Positions 38,119 through 46,305 of a DNA stretch of 46,427 bases are shown one piece after another. This stretch comes from Gammaproteobacteria bacterium (lineage in GTDB: Bacteria; Pseudomonadota; Gammaproteobacteria; Pseudomonadales; JAUIET01), in contig JAUIHW010000029.1 in assembly GCA_030431775.1 (NCBI GenBank), positions 1 through 46,427 on the forward strand. The letters run 5' to 3'. The position numbers and the translations under genes were made by a program. The notes under the pieces were generated by a model, which worked only from the letters and a program-made list of their open reading frames with translations, made no database searches and was not told the origin of the DNA. Within the stretch, counting starts at the first letter, position 1. The number at the start of each line of letters is the position of its first letter.

Positions 38119-38182
38119 GTAGCGTACGCGTTGAGTTATTCTCGACCCCTCTATTGATGTTGCTATTCTCAGCGAGCCATTG

Positions 38183-38291
38183 GTATTCCGGGGACAGTAC
38201 ACTTAACTAAAGCGCGCCACATTTATCAAGCGTTAGTGTATTCCGGGGGCAGTATACTTAATTAAAGCACGCCACTTTTATAAAGCGTTAG
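38183..38291 (+). repeat. tandem 54-bp imperfect duplication
   Basis: Two 54-bp units (38183-38236 and 38238-38291) differ at 6 positions. Each starts GTATTCCGGGG and contains AGTAYACTTAAYTAAAG and a CGTTAG end. GGGG(A/G)CAGTATACTTAATT is a string I associate with REP/RAYT-type repeats in gammaproteobacteria; that link is from memory. Confidence 0.8.
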
Positions 38292-38343
38292 ACTTCTGTT
38301 TGAATAATCAATTGTGAATCGCGTTACCCTCTGTCTGCGAGTG

Positions 38344-38850
38344 TTATTCCCATCCAGCACAATAAGGGTCCGGCTTCAGATCTTTAGGCTGCCCGTCGCT
38401 GCCTGGCGCTGGAAACCTGTTTTTGAAATTGAAGGCCTCGGTGGTAGGGCCATCGTTTCTGAGCGCATCAAGACGCGCCAGACCTTCTTCAGGCGTTGGA
38501 ATATGACCCTTAGGTATCCACCACAGCACCTGGTATTGCTCAACTGGCTTTTCGAACCACTGGCGCCTTTGCGCCATAACCTCGCGATGCATAGATTTGT
38601 ACACATAGTCGAATAAATGCTCCGCCGATTCCCAAACTGACATATTCACCAGAAACAGCTCTGGACCACCAACATCAATGTCAGTGGCATTGCCGCTGTC
38701 ACTTTGCAGCCGCCAGATAAACCCCGGGCTGTCTTCGGCCAACGCATTGATTTCATCGAGCCGGTCCATGAATCCGCTGAGCCTCGGGTCATCGGGTGGG
38801 TAGAGCGCCGTGCCAACGTTCATTTGTGCCAATTGCCAGTCATTACTCAT
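38344..38850 (-). CDS. DUF3291-family protein
   Basis: The protein has 168 residues. LAQMNVGTALYPPDDPRLSG, the INALAEDSPGFIWRLQ segment, FLVNMSVWESAEHLFDYVYK and QYQVLWWIPKGHIPTPEEG are hallmarks of DUF3291, which has an ABM (antibiotic biosynthesis monooxygenase)-like dimeric alpha-beta fold. No signal peptide is seen. It is divergent from the GlxA-family regulator, so it may be a target. Biochemical role unknown. Confidence 0.85.
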   Translation of the reverse strand: MSNDWQLAQMNVGTALYPPDDPRLSGFMDRLDEINALAEDSPGFIWRLQSDSGNATDIDVGGPELFLVNMSVWESAEHLFDYVYKSMHREVMAQRRQWFEKPVEQYQVLWWIPKGHIPTPEEGLARLDALRNDGPTTEAFNFKNRFPAPGSDGQPKDLKPDPYCAGWE

Positions 38851-39172
38851 ACGGAGCTCCAGTTATTGATGAAGGCCATATCCAGGACCGAGATCTCTCC
38901 GAGATCAGTCGGGTAGTTCAAATACAGCCAGTCGTGAATCATCGGTATCAGAGCCAACCTACAGACGCTCGCGCTCTGAGTCAATGGCTACGCCACAAGG
39001 CGCGGCCGCGTTGAACAGAACCCGGTGCGGCTGCTCCAGCTGGGCAGCCCTCCAGAGATCGATGAAAGCGAACCGGAATACTGCAGGCCCCGGGAAGGGC
39101 GCCGATTACTTTGGCAGAAAACGAGGGGAAGCTGTCCTAACCGTATTCGGCGCCTTATTGTATTCTACAGAC
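38851..39172. other. 322-bp intergenic stretch between DUF3291 and GlxA-type genes
   Basis: The frame of the downstream regulator is open from about 38984, but this part has no family resemblance. No repeat or RNA gene is seen. It should contain the divergent promoters; TATTGTATTC near 39156-39165 resembles a -10 region for the regulator. Confidence 0.35.
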
Positions 39173-40183
39173 ATGAATACTCATATTGAAAAAACAGCCA
39201 ACAGCACCAGGAACCGACAGCTTGTCATGTTGACGTACCCGCAGGCGCATATTCTGGACGTTGTGGGACCGATCGAAATACTCACTGGTGTGAAGTTGTT
39301 TGTCCCTCAGGACTTTGAGCCTTATTCGGTGAGCATAGTGGCGGAATCTGCAGGACCGGTTGATACAACGTGCGGGGTGCCCATCCAGGCACATCACTCA
39401 TTCGCGTCGGCCCGGACTCAGTTAACTGACATTGATACGCTGATCATCGCCGGTGGGCACGGTACTCTGGATGCTCTGGAAAACGCAGCGCTTGTCGAAT
39501 TTGTTGCATGGGCCGCAGACAGAGCCACACGCGTGGTCTCTATCTGCACCGGAGCCATGATCCTCGCACACATTGGTTTACTGAATGGTCGCCGTGCAAC
39601 CACTCACTGGTTCTGGTGCCCAACTCTGGCCAAGAATTATCCAGACGTGTCGGTAGAAAGCGATGCGTTATTTGTTCGCGACGGCAATATCTGGACGTCA
39701 GCAGGGGTTACTGCAGGTATGGACCTGTCGTTGGCACTTATCCAGGAAGACTGGGGCCACGACATTGCATTGCAAGTGGCCAGATACAACGTTATGTACA
39801 TGATGCGCCCTGGCGGCCAGTCGCAATTCAGTGCGGAGTTGTTAGCACAGCAGGCCGAAGAGAGCCCAATGCAAGACACTCTCGATTATATTCGCGACAA
39901 TTGCGACCAACACCTGACGGTTACGTCTCTTGCCGCCAGGGCTTATATGTCGGAGCGCTCTTTTGCCAGAAAATTCAAAGAGGCGGTCGACATGACGCCT
40001 GCGCAGTATGTGGAGATTGCACGGTTGCAGGCGGCGCGCGTAGCGCTGGAACAAGGCAATGAGCCGATTGAAGTCATTGCAGAGCAGGTAGGCTTCAGCA
40101 ACCCGGAAAGAATGCGTCGAGCATTCCAGCGCCATCTGGGTATTGCTGCCACTGAATACCGACAGCGCTTCCAGGCACGCTAG
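39173..40183 (+). CDS. GlxA-family AraC-type transcriptional regulator with DJ-1/PfpI-like domain
   Basis: The protein has 336 residues from ATG 39173; the open frame runs 63 codons further upstream without family character. The N-terminal DJ-1/PfpI-like domain (about 15-185) contains LDVVGPIEIL and the elbow Cys in RVVSICTGAMILA. The C-terminal AraC domain has two helix-turn-helices (DQHLTVTSLAARAYMSERSF and PIEVIAEQVGFSNPERM). Such regulators often bind small nitrogenous metabolites in the DJ-1 domain. It is divergent from the DUF3291 gene. Confidence 0.93.
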   Translation: MNTHIEKTANSTRNRQLVMLTYPQAHILDVVGPIEILTGVKLFVPQDFEPYSVSIVAESAGPVDTTCGVPIQAHHSFASARTQLTDIDTLIIAGGHGTLDALENAALVEFVAWAADRATRVVSICTGAMILAHIGLLNGRRATTHWFWCPTLAKNYPDVSVESDALFVRDGNIWTSAGVTAGMDLSLALIQEDWGHDIALQVARYNVMYMMRPGGQSQFSAELLAQQAEESPMQDTLDYIRDNCDQHLTVTSLAARAYMSERSFARKFKEAVDMTPAQYVEIARLQAARVALEQGNEPIEVIAEQVGFSNPERMRRAFQRHLGIAATEYRQRFQAR

Positions 40184-40340
40184 CAAGAAAAATGGTTTTG
40201 AGGACTCCGATCCCCAGGGAGAGCACACATGAATCAGCGCCACTAGACTGTCCACTGGCCCGGTCCTCTCGATAGGAAGACAGTTCGCCGAAGAACCGAT
40301 CTTCCTCGCCGGTAAACAAGCAATAAACCCTTAGTTTTTA

Positions 40341-40410
40341 GCGCATGTCAATGCGCCACGGGGCTGCTTTGCCCCAAAAAACTGAGATTTATGGCGGAGC
40401 GAAGCTCGCC
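40341..40410 (+). promoter_or_regulatory. structured leader with three hairpins before a small membrane gene
   Basis: Three perfect or near-perfect hairpins follow each other: GCGCAT/ATGCGC (40341-40356), GGGGC/GCCCC (40360-40375) and GGCG(G)AGC/GCTCGCC (40393-40410). The ribosome site AAAGGAG (40411-40417) comes right after the last. This could be a regulated 5' leader. It matches no riboswitch class I recognise. Confidence 0.45.
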
Positions 40411-40425
40411 AAAGGAGACAAACAA

Positions 40426-40647
40426 ATGAAGCCAACTTTGCTCTCGCTTGCGCGGGTTGAAGTATTTGGAATGAGTTCGGCGATACCGTTAGTGATTTAC
40501 AGCCGTTACGTGATCACACGTGAGGTCGCCAGACCGATCAATAAGCTGCCGCTGTGGCTCAAGGTCGCCATTGCGGGTGTAGCAACAACCGTGGGTCTTG
40601 TCATCACCTGGTTTGCAAGCGACGCGGCACTGCAATCCCCAATCTAA
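40426..40647 (+). CDS. small membrane protein, unknown
   Basis: The protein has 73 residues from ATG 40426 with AAAGGAG 8 nt upstream; the open frame above is not used. Two hydrophobic stretches (about 13-24 and 47-65, LWLKVAIAGVATTVGLVITW) flank a basic loop. It resembles nothing I can name. The gap of 29 bp to the S41 peptidase gene suggests co-transcription. Confidence 0.65.
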   Translation: MKPTLLSLARVEVFGMSSAIPLVIYSRYVITREVARPINKLPLWLKVAIAGVATTVGLVITWFASDAALQSPI

Positions 40648-40676
40648 CACCAACCTTAAACCTTTTGGAGAATACA

Positions 40677-42068
40677 ATGTTACTTCGAATATTCACTACA
40701 TCGTTAATAGTGGTTTTACTTGCCGCATGCAATAGCGGCTCTGAGTCGTCGCAGGCGCCCGCCCCGATACCTCTGGAATCCAGATTGCAGGGAACATGGG
40801 AGCAAACTGGCTACGGTGAGGTTCTGGTGGTTGAGAATTCTCAAGTCACCCTGTATCAGTTTACCTCCGAGACCTGCATGCTCGATGGGCTCGCCTCGCT
40901 GGATGATGTCGGTACCCTACTGCTGTCAGACGACAATGACAGCTTACTGATACGCGATACTGATCCTGGTTTCTCCGAGCGCTTCGACCGCATAGACCAG
41001 CTGCCGGTCTCGTGTTCAGATCCTATTGGCGACTCGCCGTCGGAAATTTTCGAACACTTTTGGCACTCATTCAATGATTACTACGCCTTTTTCGCTGAGC
41101 GCAATGTCGATTGGCTTGCCCAATACGACGCCGTGCGCGACATGATCAGCGATGAGATGAGTGATGAGGCACTGTTTGTTGCGCTCGCAACACTGATCGC
41201 GCCGCTTGATGATGCGCATGTAGCGCTCACCGCAGGCGATGACGCTGAGTTCAGACCCGCACAACTCAAGGGAATATTCGGCCAGCTCCTCGACGAGTTT
41301 CACCAACAAACCGAGGTGCCAGAGTTCGATCAGTACTTGCTACGGGAACTGAATCAGTGGACGTCGATAGTGCTTGATTACTACCTGGACGAGCGGGTTG
41401 TTGTGGTTGGCGGCGCAGACAATGACATGCTGCTGTGGAGCACCATCGACACCGATATTGGCTACCTTCGCATTGATCGCATGCTGGTGTCAGACGATAG
41501 CATTGATAGGCAACTTGCTGACCTGGCTGAGATTCTTGACGAGGTGTTTAGTGACCTCGCGGATACGCAGGCAATGATCGTTGATGTTCGAATCAATCAA
41601 GGGGGCACAGACCCTGTTGCCCTGGCTATTGCCAATCGATTTGCCGATAGCGAGCACGCCGCTGTGAGTAAGTTTGCCCGATCTGCAAACGGGGATGGTC
41701 CGGTGCAAGAACTTGAACTGTCACCTGCTGGTGAACAAAGCTATCTGAAGCCTACCGTTTTACTGACCAGCGGAACAACTACCAGTGCCGCAGAAGTCTT
41801 TACCCTGGCAATGCGTGAGTTTTCACACGTCACCCACCTGGGCGAACCCACGAACGGCTCTATTTCAGATGCTTTGGAAAAATCCTTACCGAATGGGTGG
41901 CAGTTCAGTCTCGCTAACGAGGTGTACAGCGGTTCTGATGGCATCGCTTATGAAGCTGTGGGAATTGAGCCCATGATCGAAGTCAGTGTGTTCGACGCGA
42001 CTGCTCGGCGAAATGGTCAAGATTCGGCGCTGAACAACGCGCTGCAGTGGTTATTCAGCGCGCCTTGA
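40677..42068 (+). CDS. S41-family (C-terminal-processing-like) peptidase lipoprotein
   Basis: The protein has 463 residues from ATG 40677 with TTGGAG upstream. A signal peptide ends in lipobox LAAC (Cys about 18). The mid part (about 115-190) resembles the N-terminal helical region of S41 peptidases. The core has GYLRIDRMLV, MIVDVRINQGGTDPVALAIA and TSGTTTSAAEVFTLA, with the likely nucleophile Ser in TTTSAAEV, then HLGEPTNGSISD. No clear PDZ domain is seen, which fits the TSP/retinol-binding-like subgroup. It probably acts in the periplasm on peptides or envelope proteins. Confidence 0.85.
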   Translation: MLLRIFTTSLIVVLLAACNSGSESSQAPAPIPLESRLQGTWEQTGYGEVLVVENSQVTLYQFTSETCMLDGLASLDDVGTLLLSDDNDSLLIRDTDPGFSERFDRIDQLPVSCSDPIGDSPSEIFEHFWHSFNDYYAFFAERNVDWLAQYDAVRDMISDEMSDEALFVALATLIAPLDDAHVALTAGDDAEFRPAQLKGIFGQLLDEFHQQTEVPEFDQYLLRELNQWTSIVLDYYLDERVVVVGGADNDMLLWSTIDTDIGYLRIDRMLVSDDSIDRQLADLAEILDEVFSDLADTQAMIVDVRINQGGTDPVALAIANRFADSEHAAVSKFARSANGDGPVQELELSPAGEQSYLKPTVLLTSGTTTSAAEVFTLAMREFSHVTHLGEPTNGSISDALEKSLPNGWQFSLANEVYSGSDGIAYEAVGIEPMIEVSVFDATARRNGQDSALNNALQWLFSAP

Positions 42069-42150
42069 TCGTCACCTCTAAAACCAATGAAACCAGGAGT
42101 TCACTATGAAAAACGTTGTAACAAACAATCAATCCCCACGAGGAGCCAAC

Positions 42151-42930
42151 ATGAATACGAAGATGAAAACTGCATTAATCGCTTGCGCAATGACCTGTGT
42201 TGCTGCCAGTTCACAGGCGCGCGACGCCATCGGTCCGGGAGATCGTGACAACCTTTGGGTACTTGGCGCCGGTGGTGTTGTATTTACCAACGTATACCGC
42301 GGCGAAGATCAATTCGGTAGTGTCTTTCCGAACATACGCTACAACGGTGATCGATTCTTTGTAAAAGACGCAACGCTCAATCTATCGCTAGCAGGTATTG
42401 GAGGTTTCAGCAGCGGCCTGACCATTGTGCCGGACAGTAGCTTTCTGAGTGACGAAGACGAATATCGCGATAACGCTCAACTCGCGGGTTTGACCGAACG
42501 CGACGCCACGATAGAAGGTGGCATTTACATCAATCACGACAGCGCACTGGGCCGTGCGACACTTAGAGTCCTTAGTGATCTGGGGAATGAACACGATGGG
42601 CAGGCCGTTTCCATGAGCTACACATTTGATCTTAAGCTGGGCAACTGGTGTATCAATCCCACCCTGGGTGTTCAATGGATGCGAGACCGGAAAGTAGCTC
42701 ATCACTATGGCGTCAGTGCCGAGGAAGCAACAGACGGCCGTGATGAGTACAGCCCCGGATCCGCTTTCAATGCGTTTGCGTCAATTCGAGGTCGCTATGA
42801 GTTCAGCGAGCATTGGGATGTTGAGCTCCAGGCAGGTGCTAGTGTCCTGGACTCCAGCATAACAAACAGCTCTATTGTTGATGAAGATGTCCTGACGTTT
42901 GGTGGCCTTTCCATTAACTATAACTTCTAA
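42151..42930 (+). CDS. MipA/OmpV-family outer membrane protein
   Basis: The protein has 259 residues from ATG 42151, which follows GAGGAG and encodes a normal signal peptide (MKTALIACAMTCVAASSQA). An in-frame ATG at 42106 with its own AGGAG would add 15 residues before the signal and is less likely. The mature protein shows alternating beta-strand patterns and ends in aromatic INYNF, typical of outer-membrane barrels. VFTNVYRGEDQFGSVFPNIRYNGDRFFVK is the MipA/OmpV signature. It lies 82 bp after the S41 gene. Confidence 0.87.
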   Translation: MNTKMKTALIACAMTCVAASSQARDAIGPGDRDNLWVLGAGGVVFTNVYRGEDQFGSVFPNIRYNGDRFFVKDATLNLSLAGIGGFSSGLTIVPDSSFLSDEDEYRDNAQLAGLTERDATIEGGIYINHDSALGRATLRVLSDLGNEHDGQAVSMSYTFDLKLGNWCINPTLGVQWMRDRKVAHHYGVSAEEATDGRDEYSPGSAFNAFASIRGRYEFSEHWDVELQAGASVLDSSITNSSIVDEDVLTFGGLSINYNF

Positions 42931-43307
42931 GCCAATGACAACAACCTGCCAACTCTGGTAAAAGGGAGTTGGTAGGGCTAAGTCTTCGTCCAAAAACAAT
43001 CGTGGATCCCGCTACATAACTGGCTGCATTAGCACCCAGTAAACGCCAGCTGACTATTTTGCGAAGACTCTTTTGTCGGCGAGGGGCTGATCGTAGCCCT
43101 TAAGAAAAGCGACTTGCGAAACGCGTTGGTAACCGAACAGGTAAATGTCGGAGATGCCGTGTTGCACGAAGCGGTCTCTTGGGTAAGTGACGCGATTTTG
43201 CAGCAACGTTCGATATCGCACTATGGCCGTCGTTAGTCGCATATTCGTCTGTGGCGGTTTATCATGCAAGCCCAGAATTCACGGTTAATGTATTCAGGAA
43301 GTTGCCT
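42931..43307. other. 377-bp stretch without a recognised gene
   Basis: Frames of 55-70 codons are open on both strands at about 43054-43269, but neither product resembles a known family and no ribosome site is clear. It may be decayed coding DNA between the MipA and desaturase genes. Confidence 0.35.
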
Positions 43308-44372
43308 GTGCAAAATATCGACCCGCCCACTATTCGCTGGTACCGAACTACCCTCGACAAAGGTACGCTACAAGCCCTTGCAAGGAGGAGCAATTTGCGC
43401 GGGGCCTTCTACACTATTTTCCATCTTGGGTTGATTCTGATTTGTATGGTAGGTGCCGTCGCGAGTCAGCTGGCCCAAGCTTGGTTGGCGATGTTTGTTT
43501 TTAGTCTGGGCTATGGTGTGGTTATGCGTTTTTCCTCCAATGCGCTGCACGAATTCGCTCATGGTACGGTGTTTTCGTTGCCCGGATTAAATCTGGCCAT
43601 TGGAGGCGTGTTCGGCTTTTTTAGTATGATCAACCTGCGGTATTTTTGGGTCAGTCACCGAGAGCACCATAAGTACACATTGCACTCCCCGTACGATCGC
43701 GAAGTCGAGGAGCCGGAGCTACATGATATCAGGCAGTTTTTAATTCATGGTTTCGTTTCGTTTGACCTTCGACAGTCGCTAAACCCTATTTTGGAAATGT
43801 GGCGTCTCGCACTCGGGAAATGCGTTGGCGAATGGCAAACATACCTTTTCCAGCGCGCCAGTGAGCGAGAGCTCGAAGACGTTAAAGCCTTTTCCCGCAA
43901 GGTGCTTATGATGCACGGATTGATCGGCGTGTTGGCGCTAGCCCTTGGTGTTTGGATTATCCCTGTATTGCTGCTCTTGGGGAGGCAAGCAGGCGGTTTG
44001 CCGTTTATGCTATGCAACAACACTCAACATGCCGGGTTGCCGGACGGCGTCAATGATTTCCGTCTATGCTGCAGAACGTTCACGCTTTCTGCGCCACTAA
44101 GCTGGCTTTACTGGAATATGAATTATCATATCGAGCACCACATGTACCCCAAGGTGCCCTGCTATCAGCTCCCCTCACTGCACTTGGCTATCCGTCACGA
44201 GCTGCCACCTGTAGCGCACGGGCTTTGGCCCGTGTGGCGCGAAATAATCGAGGCGGTGAAACATCAGCGACGTGACGCTGCTTATCGGCTGTCGCCGACT
44301 CTACCGAATTCGCCTGCGTCTCCAGCGATAGATGCGGCAGAGTCCCCGGCGAATAAAGTTGTTGCTTCGTAA
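43308..44372 (+). CDS. membrane fatty acid desaturase
   Basis: The protein has 354 residues from GTG 43308, preceded by AGGAAG at 6 nt; the frame is open to GTG 43251. Three histidine boxes of the di-iron desaturase superfamily are present: HEFAH, HREHHKY and NYHIEHHMYP. About four membrane segments flank them. It would introduce a double bond into lipid acyl chains in the inner membrane. No partner reductase is nearby. The C-terminal tail is rich in Pro, Ala and Ser. It stops 65 bp before the first attC site. Confidence 0.88.
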   Translation: MQNIDPPTIRWYRTTLDKGTLQALARRSNLRGAFYTIFHLGLILICMVGAVASQLAQAWLAMFVFSLGYGVVMRFSSNALHEFAHGTVFSLPGLNLAIGGVFGFFSMINLRYFWVSHREHHKYTLHSPYDREVEEPELHDIRQFLIHGFVSFDLRQSLNPILEMWRLALGKCVGEWQTYLFQRASERELEDVKAFSRKVLMMHGLIGVLALALGVWIIPVLLLLGRQAGGLPFMLCNNTQHAGLPDGVNDFRLCCRTFTLSAPLSWLYWNMNYHIEHHMYPKVPCYQLPSLHLAIRHELPPVAHGLWPVWREIIEAVKHQRRDAAYRLSPTLPNSPASPAIDAAESPANKVVAS

Positions 44373-44376
44373 TGAG

Positions 44377-44418
44377 TCAATCTCCCGAAAATCCGAGCGT
44401 TGTTAGAATCATTCTCAT
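44377..44418 (-). CDS. 13-codon open frame in a truncated cassette
   Basis: After attC 1 the minus strand has TAAGGAG, 7 nt, then ATG and MRMILTTLGFSGD with a TGA at 44377-44379. Inside it TAACAACG (44397-44404) matches the start of the attC sites. This looks like the stump of another cassette, cut off where it meets the desaturase gene. It is unlikely to make a functional peptide. Confidence 0.3.
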   Translation of the reverse strand: MRMILTTLGFSGD

Positions 44419-44437
44419 AAAGTCTCTCCTTAGGTAC

Positions 44438-44506
44438 ACATAACCCCAGTGACAGCCGTGCCGGAAAGCGCAGCTTTTTGGCGTCGGCTCCTCACAGTTG
44501 TTAGTC
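44438..44506 (-). repeat. integron attC site 1
   Basis: On the minus strand it runs GACTAAC ... GTTATGT over 69 bp and folds as an imperfect hairpin: TGAGGAGCCGACGCC pairs with the GGC(A)CGGCTGTCA arm with unpaired bases, as in attC. It matches attC 2 at about 56 of 69 positions. The stop codon of the cassette gene lies inside its first core, the normal cassette layout. Confidence 0.85.
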
Positions 44507-45271
44507 GTCATGTTCGGTATTTTCGTGCTCTAGAAACTGCACTGTCTCATCGGGGAGTAAGTCTTTTATCTCATTCGGTATTTGCAGTAACACCAACGCT
44601 AATGTGGACAACATCGTTATCTTGGCAATTATCATCCAAAAGCTTCTAGCAGCAGGATTTGAGCCGGCGACATCTCTAAACTCCGGATTTAGGACTGCGT
44701 GCCCGAAAGTAGATTCGATTTTCTCGACTAGAGGCCCTGACCCCGATATTTTATATTCATCGATCGCTATCTGTATTTCTCTCAGCTTTGCAACCATGAA
44801 CTCTTTTGCCTTTAAGTCTAATTGGGAAGCATGGACTTCTTCTATGACGTCGTCGATACCCTCACCAATGCGTTCAAGTTCGTCCGTGTTCCAAGATTTT
44901 CGCGGATAGTAAGCGGTCAAAATGTCCGCCGTGTTGCTCAGATAATTAAGCGTATGAGTGTTGATATGGTTGCTAAAAGACTCCCAAGTAGCGTTCAGGT
45001 TTTGCTTGGTAAAAGCTGTAACGGCTGGTTCAACCCACCCTAAATATCTATCGGGATCTACGTCTTTGATCCGCGTAATCTCCGTTTCTGCTTGCCCTAT
45101 GAGAGACATAGTCTTCCCTAAACGGCTCAAAAGAAGAGTTTCATTCCCTTCTTCTACGCCAAGCAAGCTGCTCCAGGTTTTTCTACAATTGTTACTTGGT
45201 GGTACTTCTTTACCTGCCGTTAGTATGGCTAGGAGCCTTGCTGCGGGGTTTTCGTATCTTGCATTTATCAT
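44501..45271 (-). CDS. integron cassette protein 1, unknown, C-terminal membrane segment
   Basis: The protein has 256 residues from ATG 45271. No family is recognised. The first 200 residues are polar and mainly helical (ELERIGEGIDDVIEEVHASQ, KLREIQIAIDEYKI). One hydrophobic span (about 212-232, MIIAKITMLSTLALVLLQIP) lies near the C-terminus, so it may be a tail-anchored membrane protein. The TAA stop sits within the attC 1 core. It lies between attC 2 and attC 1 in the same direction as the array. The region is AT-richer than the core genes. Cassettes of this kind often encode anti-phage or stress functions, but nothing here proves it. Confidence 0.8.
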   Translation of the reverse strand: MINARYENPAARLLAILTAGKEVPPSNNCRKTWSSLLGVEEGNETLLLSRLGKTMSLIGQAETEITRIKDVDPDRYLGWVEPAVTAFTKQNLNATWESFSNHINTHTLNYLSNTADILTAYYPRKSWNTDELERIGEGIDDVIEEVHASQLDLKAKEFMVAKLREIQIAIDEYKISGSGPLVEKIESTFGHAVLNPEFRDVAGSNPAARSFWMIIAKITMLSTLALVLLQIPNEIKDLLPDETVQFLEHENTEHDD

Positions 45272-45294
45272 CTTTCTGCTTACTGTCTATTGAC

Positions 45295-45363
45295 GACTAA
45301 CCCCAGTGACAGCCGCGCCAAACGGCGAAGCTTTTTGGCGTCGGCTGCTCACCGTTGTTAGGA
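45295..45363 (-). repeat. integron attC site 2
   Basis: On the minus strand it begins TCCTAAC and ends GTTAGTC, 69 bp. Arms TAACAACGGTGAGCAGCCG and CGGCTGTCACTGGGGTTA pair with extrahelical bases around a GCTTCGCCG loop. It is the clearest of the three sites. Confidence 0.9.
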
Positions 45364-45828
45364 GTCGCTTGGCACATAACTTATTAGTTCTTCGAGTCTG
45401 CTGTCGATCTTTGCAGTTTTACCGTGCTTTAGATCACGAAACGCATCGTAGAACGCTATCGATTTGACTCGCAAGCCACGACGGAAGATTAAGGCTGCCG
45501 GATTTACGTTGTAACCCGCAAATGCGTCAAGCGCCTTTCTTTCGAGTGGGTGTTCGTTCTTCCAATTCTGCTGCTGCGTCCGATTTATTATAACCGCATG
45601 ACTTTCTATAGCCGGGACAATGTTCTCTTTAACGTAAGCTGACCAGTTTGGGCTATCACTATAAGTAAATAGAATGAACTTTTCTTGTGGCCACATAATT
45701 TCGATTCGTAATTTTAAGTACAGTCCCCAAACAGAAATGAAAGCGAAATATATAGCGAGAAAAGGCAGTACCACTAACCCTAGAGGTATCAATACCAACG
45801 CTATTAGAACTTTCTTGATTGCCTGCAA
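45358..45828 (-). CDS. integron cassette protein 2, membrane-anchored, unknown
   Basis: The protein has 156 residues from TTG 45828, preceded by AGAGAGG at 7 nt. A long hydrophobic N-terminus (about 5-40, two closely spaced spans) is followed by a soluble domain (about 45-156, FILFTYSDSPNWSAYVKENI and ALDAFAGYNVNPAALIFRRG). I cannot assign a family. Its TAA stop is inside the attC 2 core. It is the second cassette in the same direction. Confidence 0.75.
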   Translation of the reverse strand: MQAIKKVLIALVLIPLGLVVLPFLAIYFAFISVWGLYLKLRIEIMWPQEKFILFTYSDSPNWSAYVKENIVPAIESHAVIINRTQQQNWKNEHPLERKALDAFAGYNVNPAALIFRRGLRVKSIAFYDAFRDLKHGKTAKIDSRLEELISYVPSDS

Positions 45829-45847
45829 TAATGGCCTCTCTTGTGAC

Positions 45848-45900
45848 TTCTAACAGACGAATCGCGTGACCATGCCTGTCACGCTATCCGATTTTTATGC
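45848..45900 (-). repeat. probable integron attC site 3 (short)
   Basis: The minus strand has a perfect GCGTGAC/GTCACGC stem (45862-45882 region) with outer arms ATAAAAATCGGATA and GATTCGTCTGTTAG and ends in a GTTAGAA core. It is about 53 bp, and its outer pairing is poorer than attC 1 and 2. The cassette gene stop at 45895 again lies at its start. Confidence 0.6.
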
Positions 45901-46305
45901 GGCGCCGTCATCGCAGGAACGTTTCCATATTACTATTGTTGTTAGCGCCCCACAAAGCGATGCGCTCAAGAAAGGCGGCCATGCGTCAGATTCTACCGCA
46001 AACCAAAGAGCAATTGTAAACCCTGATAGGTATGTTCCCAAGGCAACAATAAACCGGCTGCTTGGGGCGAACAGTATGGCACCACCAATCGAAAATACTG
46101 CGGATAGACCAGCAAATATTGCTACCAGAATGTCTATGCTTGGAGAATACCAAGACGCGGTACACATCTCCGAAATTATCTTCTCTGGAGGACATAGAGC
46201 ATCTACTAGTGATACAGCGACTATTCCCAACAATAATGCAAGAAACCAACCAATCACCGCAAGTGGGCCAACGAACATCCACGCCAACGATCGATTAAGA
46301 CGCAT
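45895..46305 (-). CDS. integron cassette protein 3, polytopic membrane protein
   Basis: The protein has 136 residues from ATG 46305; a GTG at 46326 would add seven. Four hydrophobic segments are visible (about 12-37, 60-82, 87-103, 112-128), so it is an inner membrane protein. The ATG lies within GTTATGC (46302-46308 on the minus strand), an attC-core-like string that would mark the cassette boundary. No family is recognised. The last 101 bp of the window hold nothing I can assign. Confidence 0.7.
   Translation of the reverse strand: MRLNRSLAWMFVGPLAVIGWFLALLLGIVAVSLVDALCPPEKIISEMCTASWYSPSIDILVAIFAGLSAVFSIGGAILFAPSSRFIVALGTYLSGFTIALWFAVESDAWPPFLSASLCGALTTIVIWKRSCDDGAA

Noticed and set aside
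40360..40375. Hairpin GGGGC/GCCCC followed by A-run as a minus-strand terminator
   Set aside because: For minus-strand transcription the U-run would come before the stem, which does not make an intrinsic terminator.
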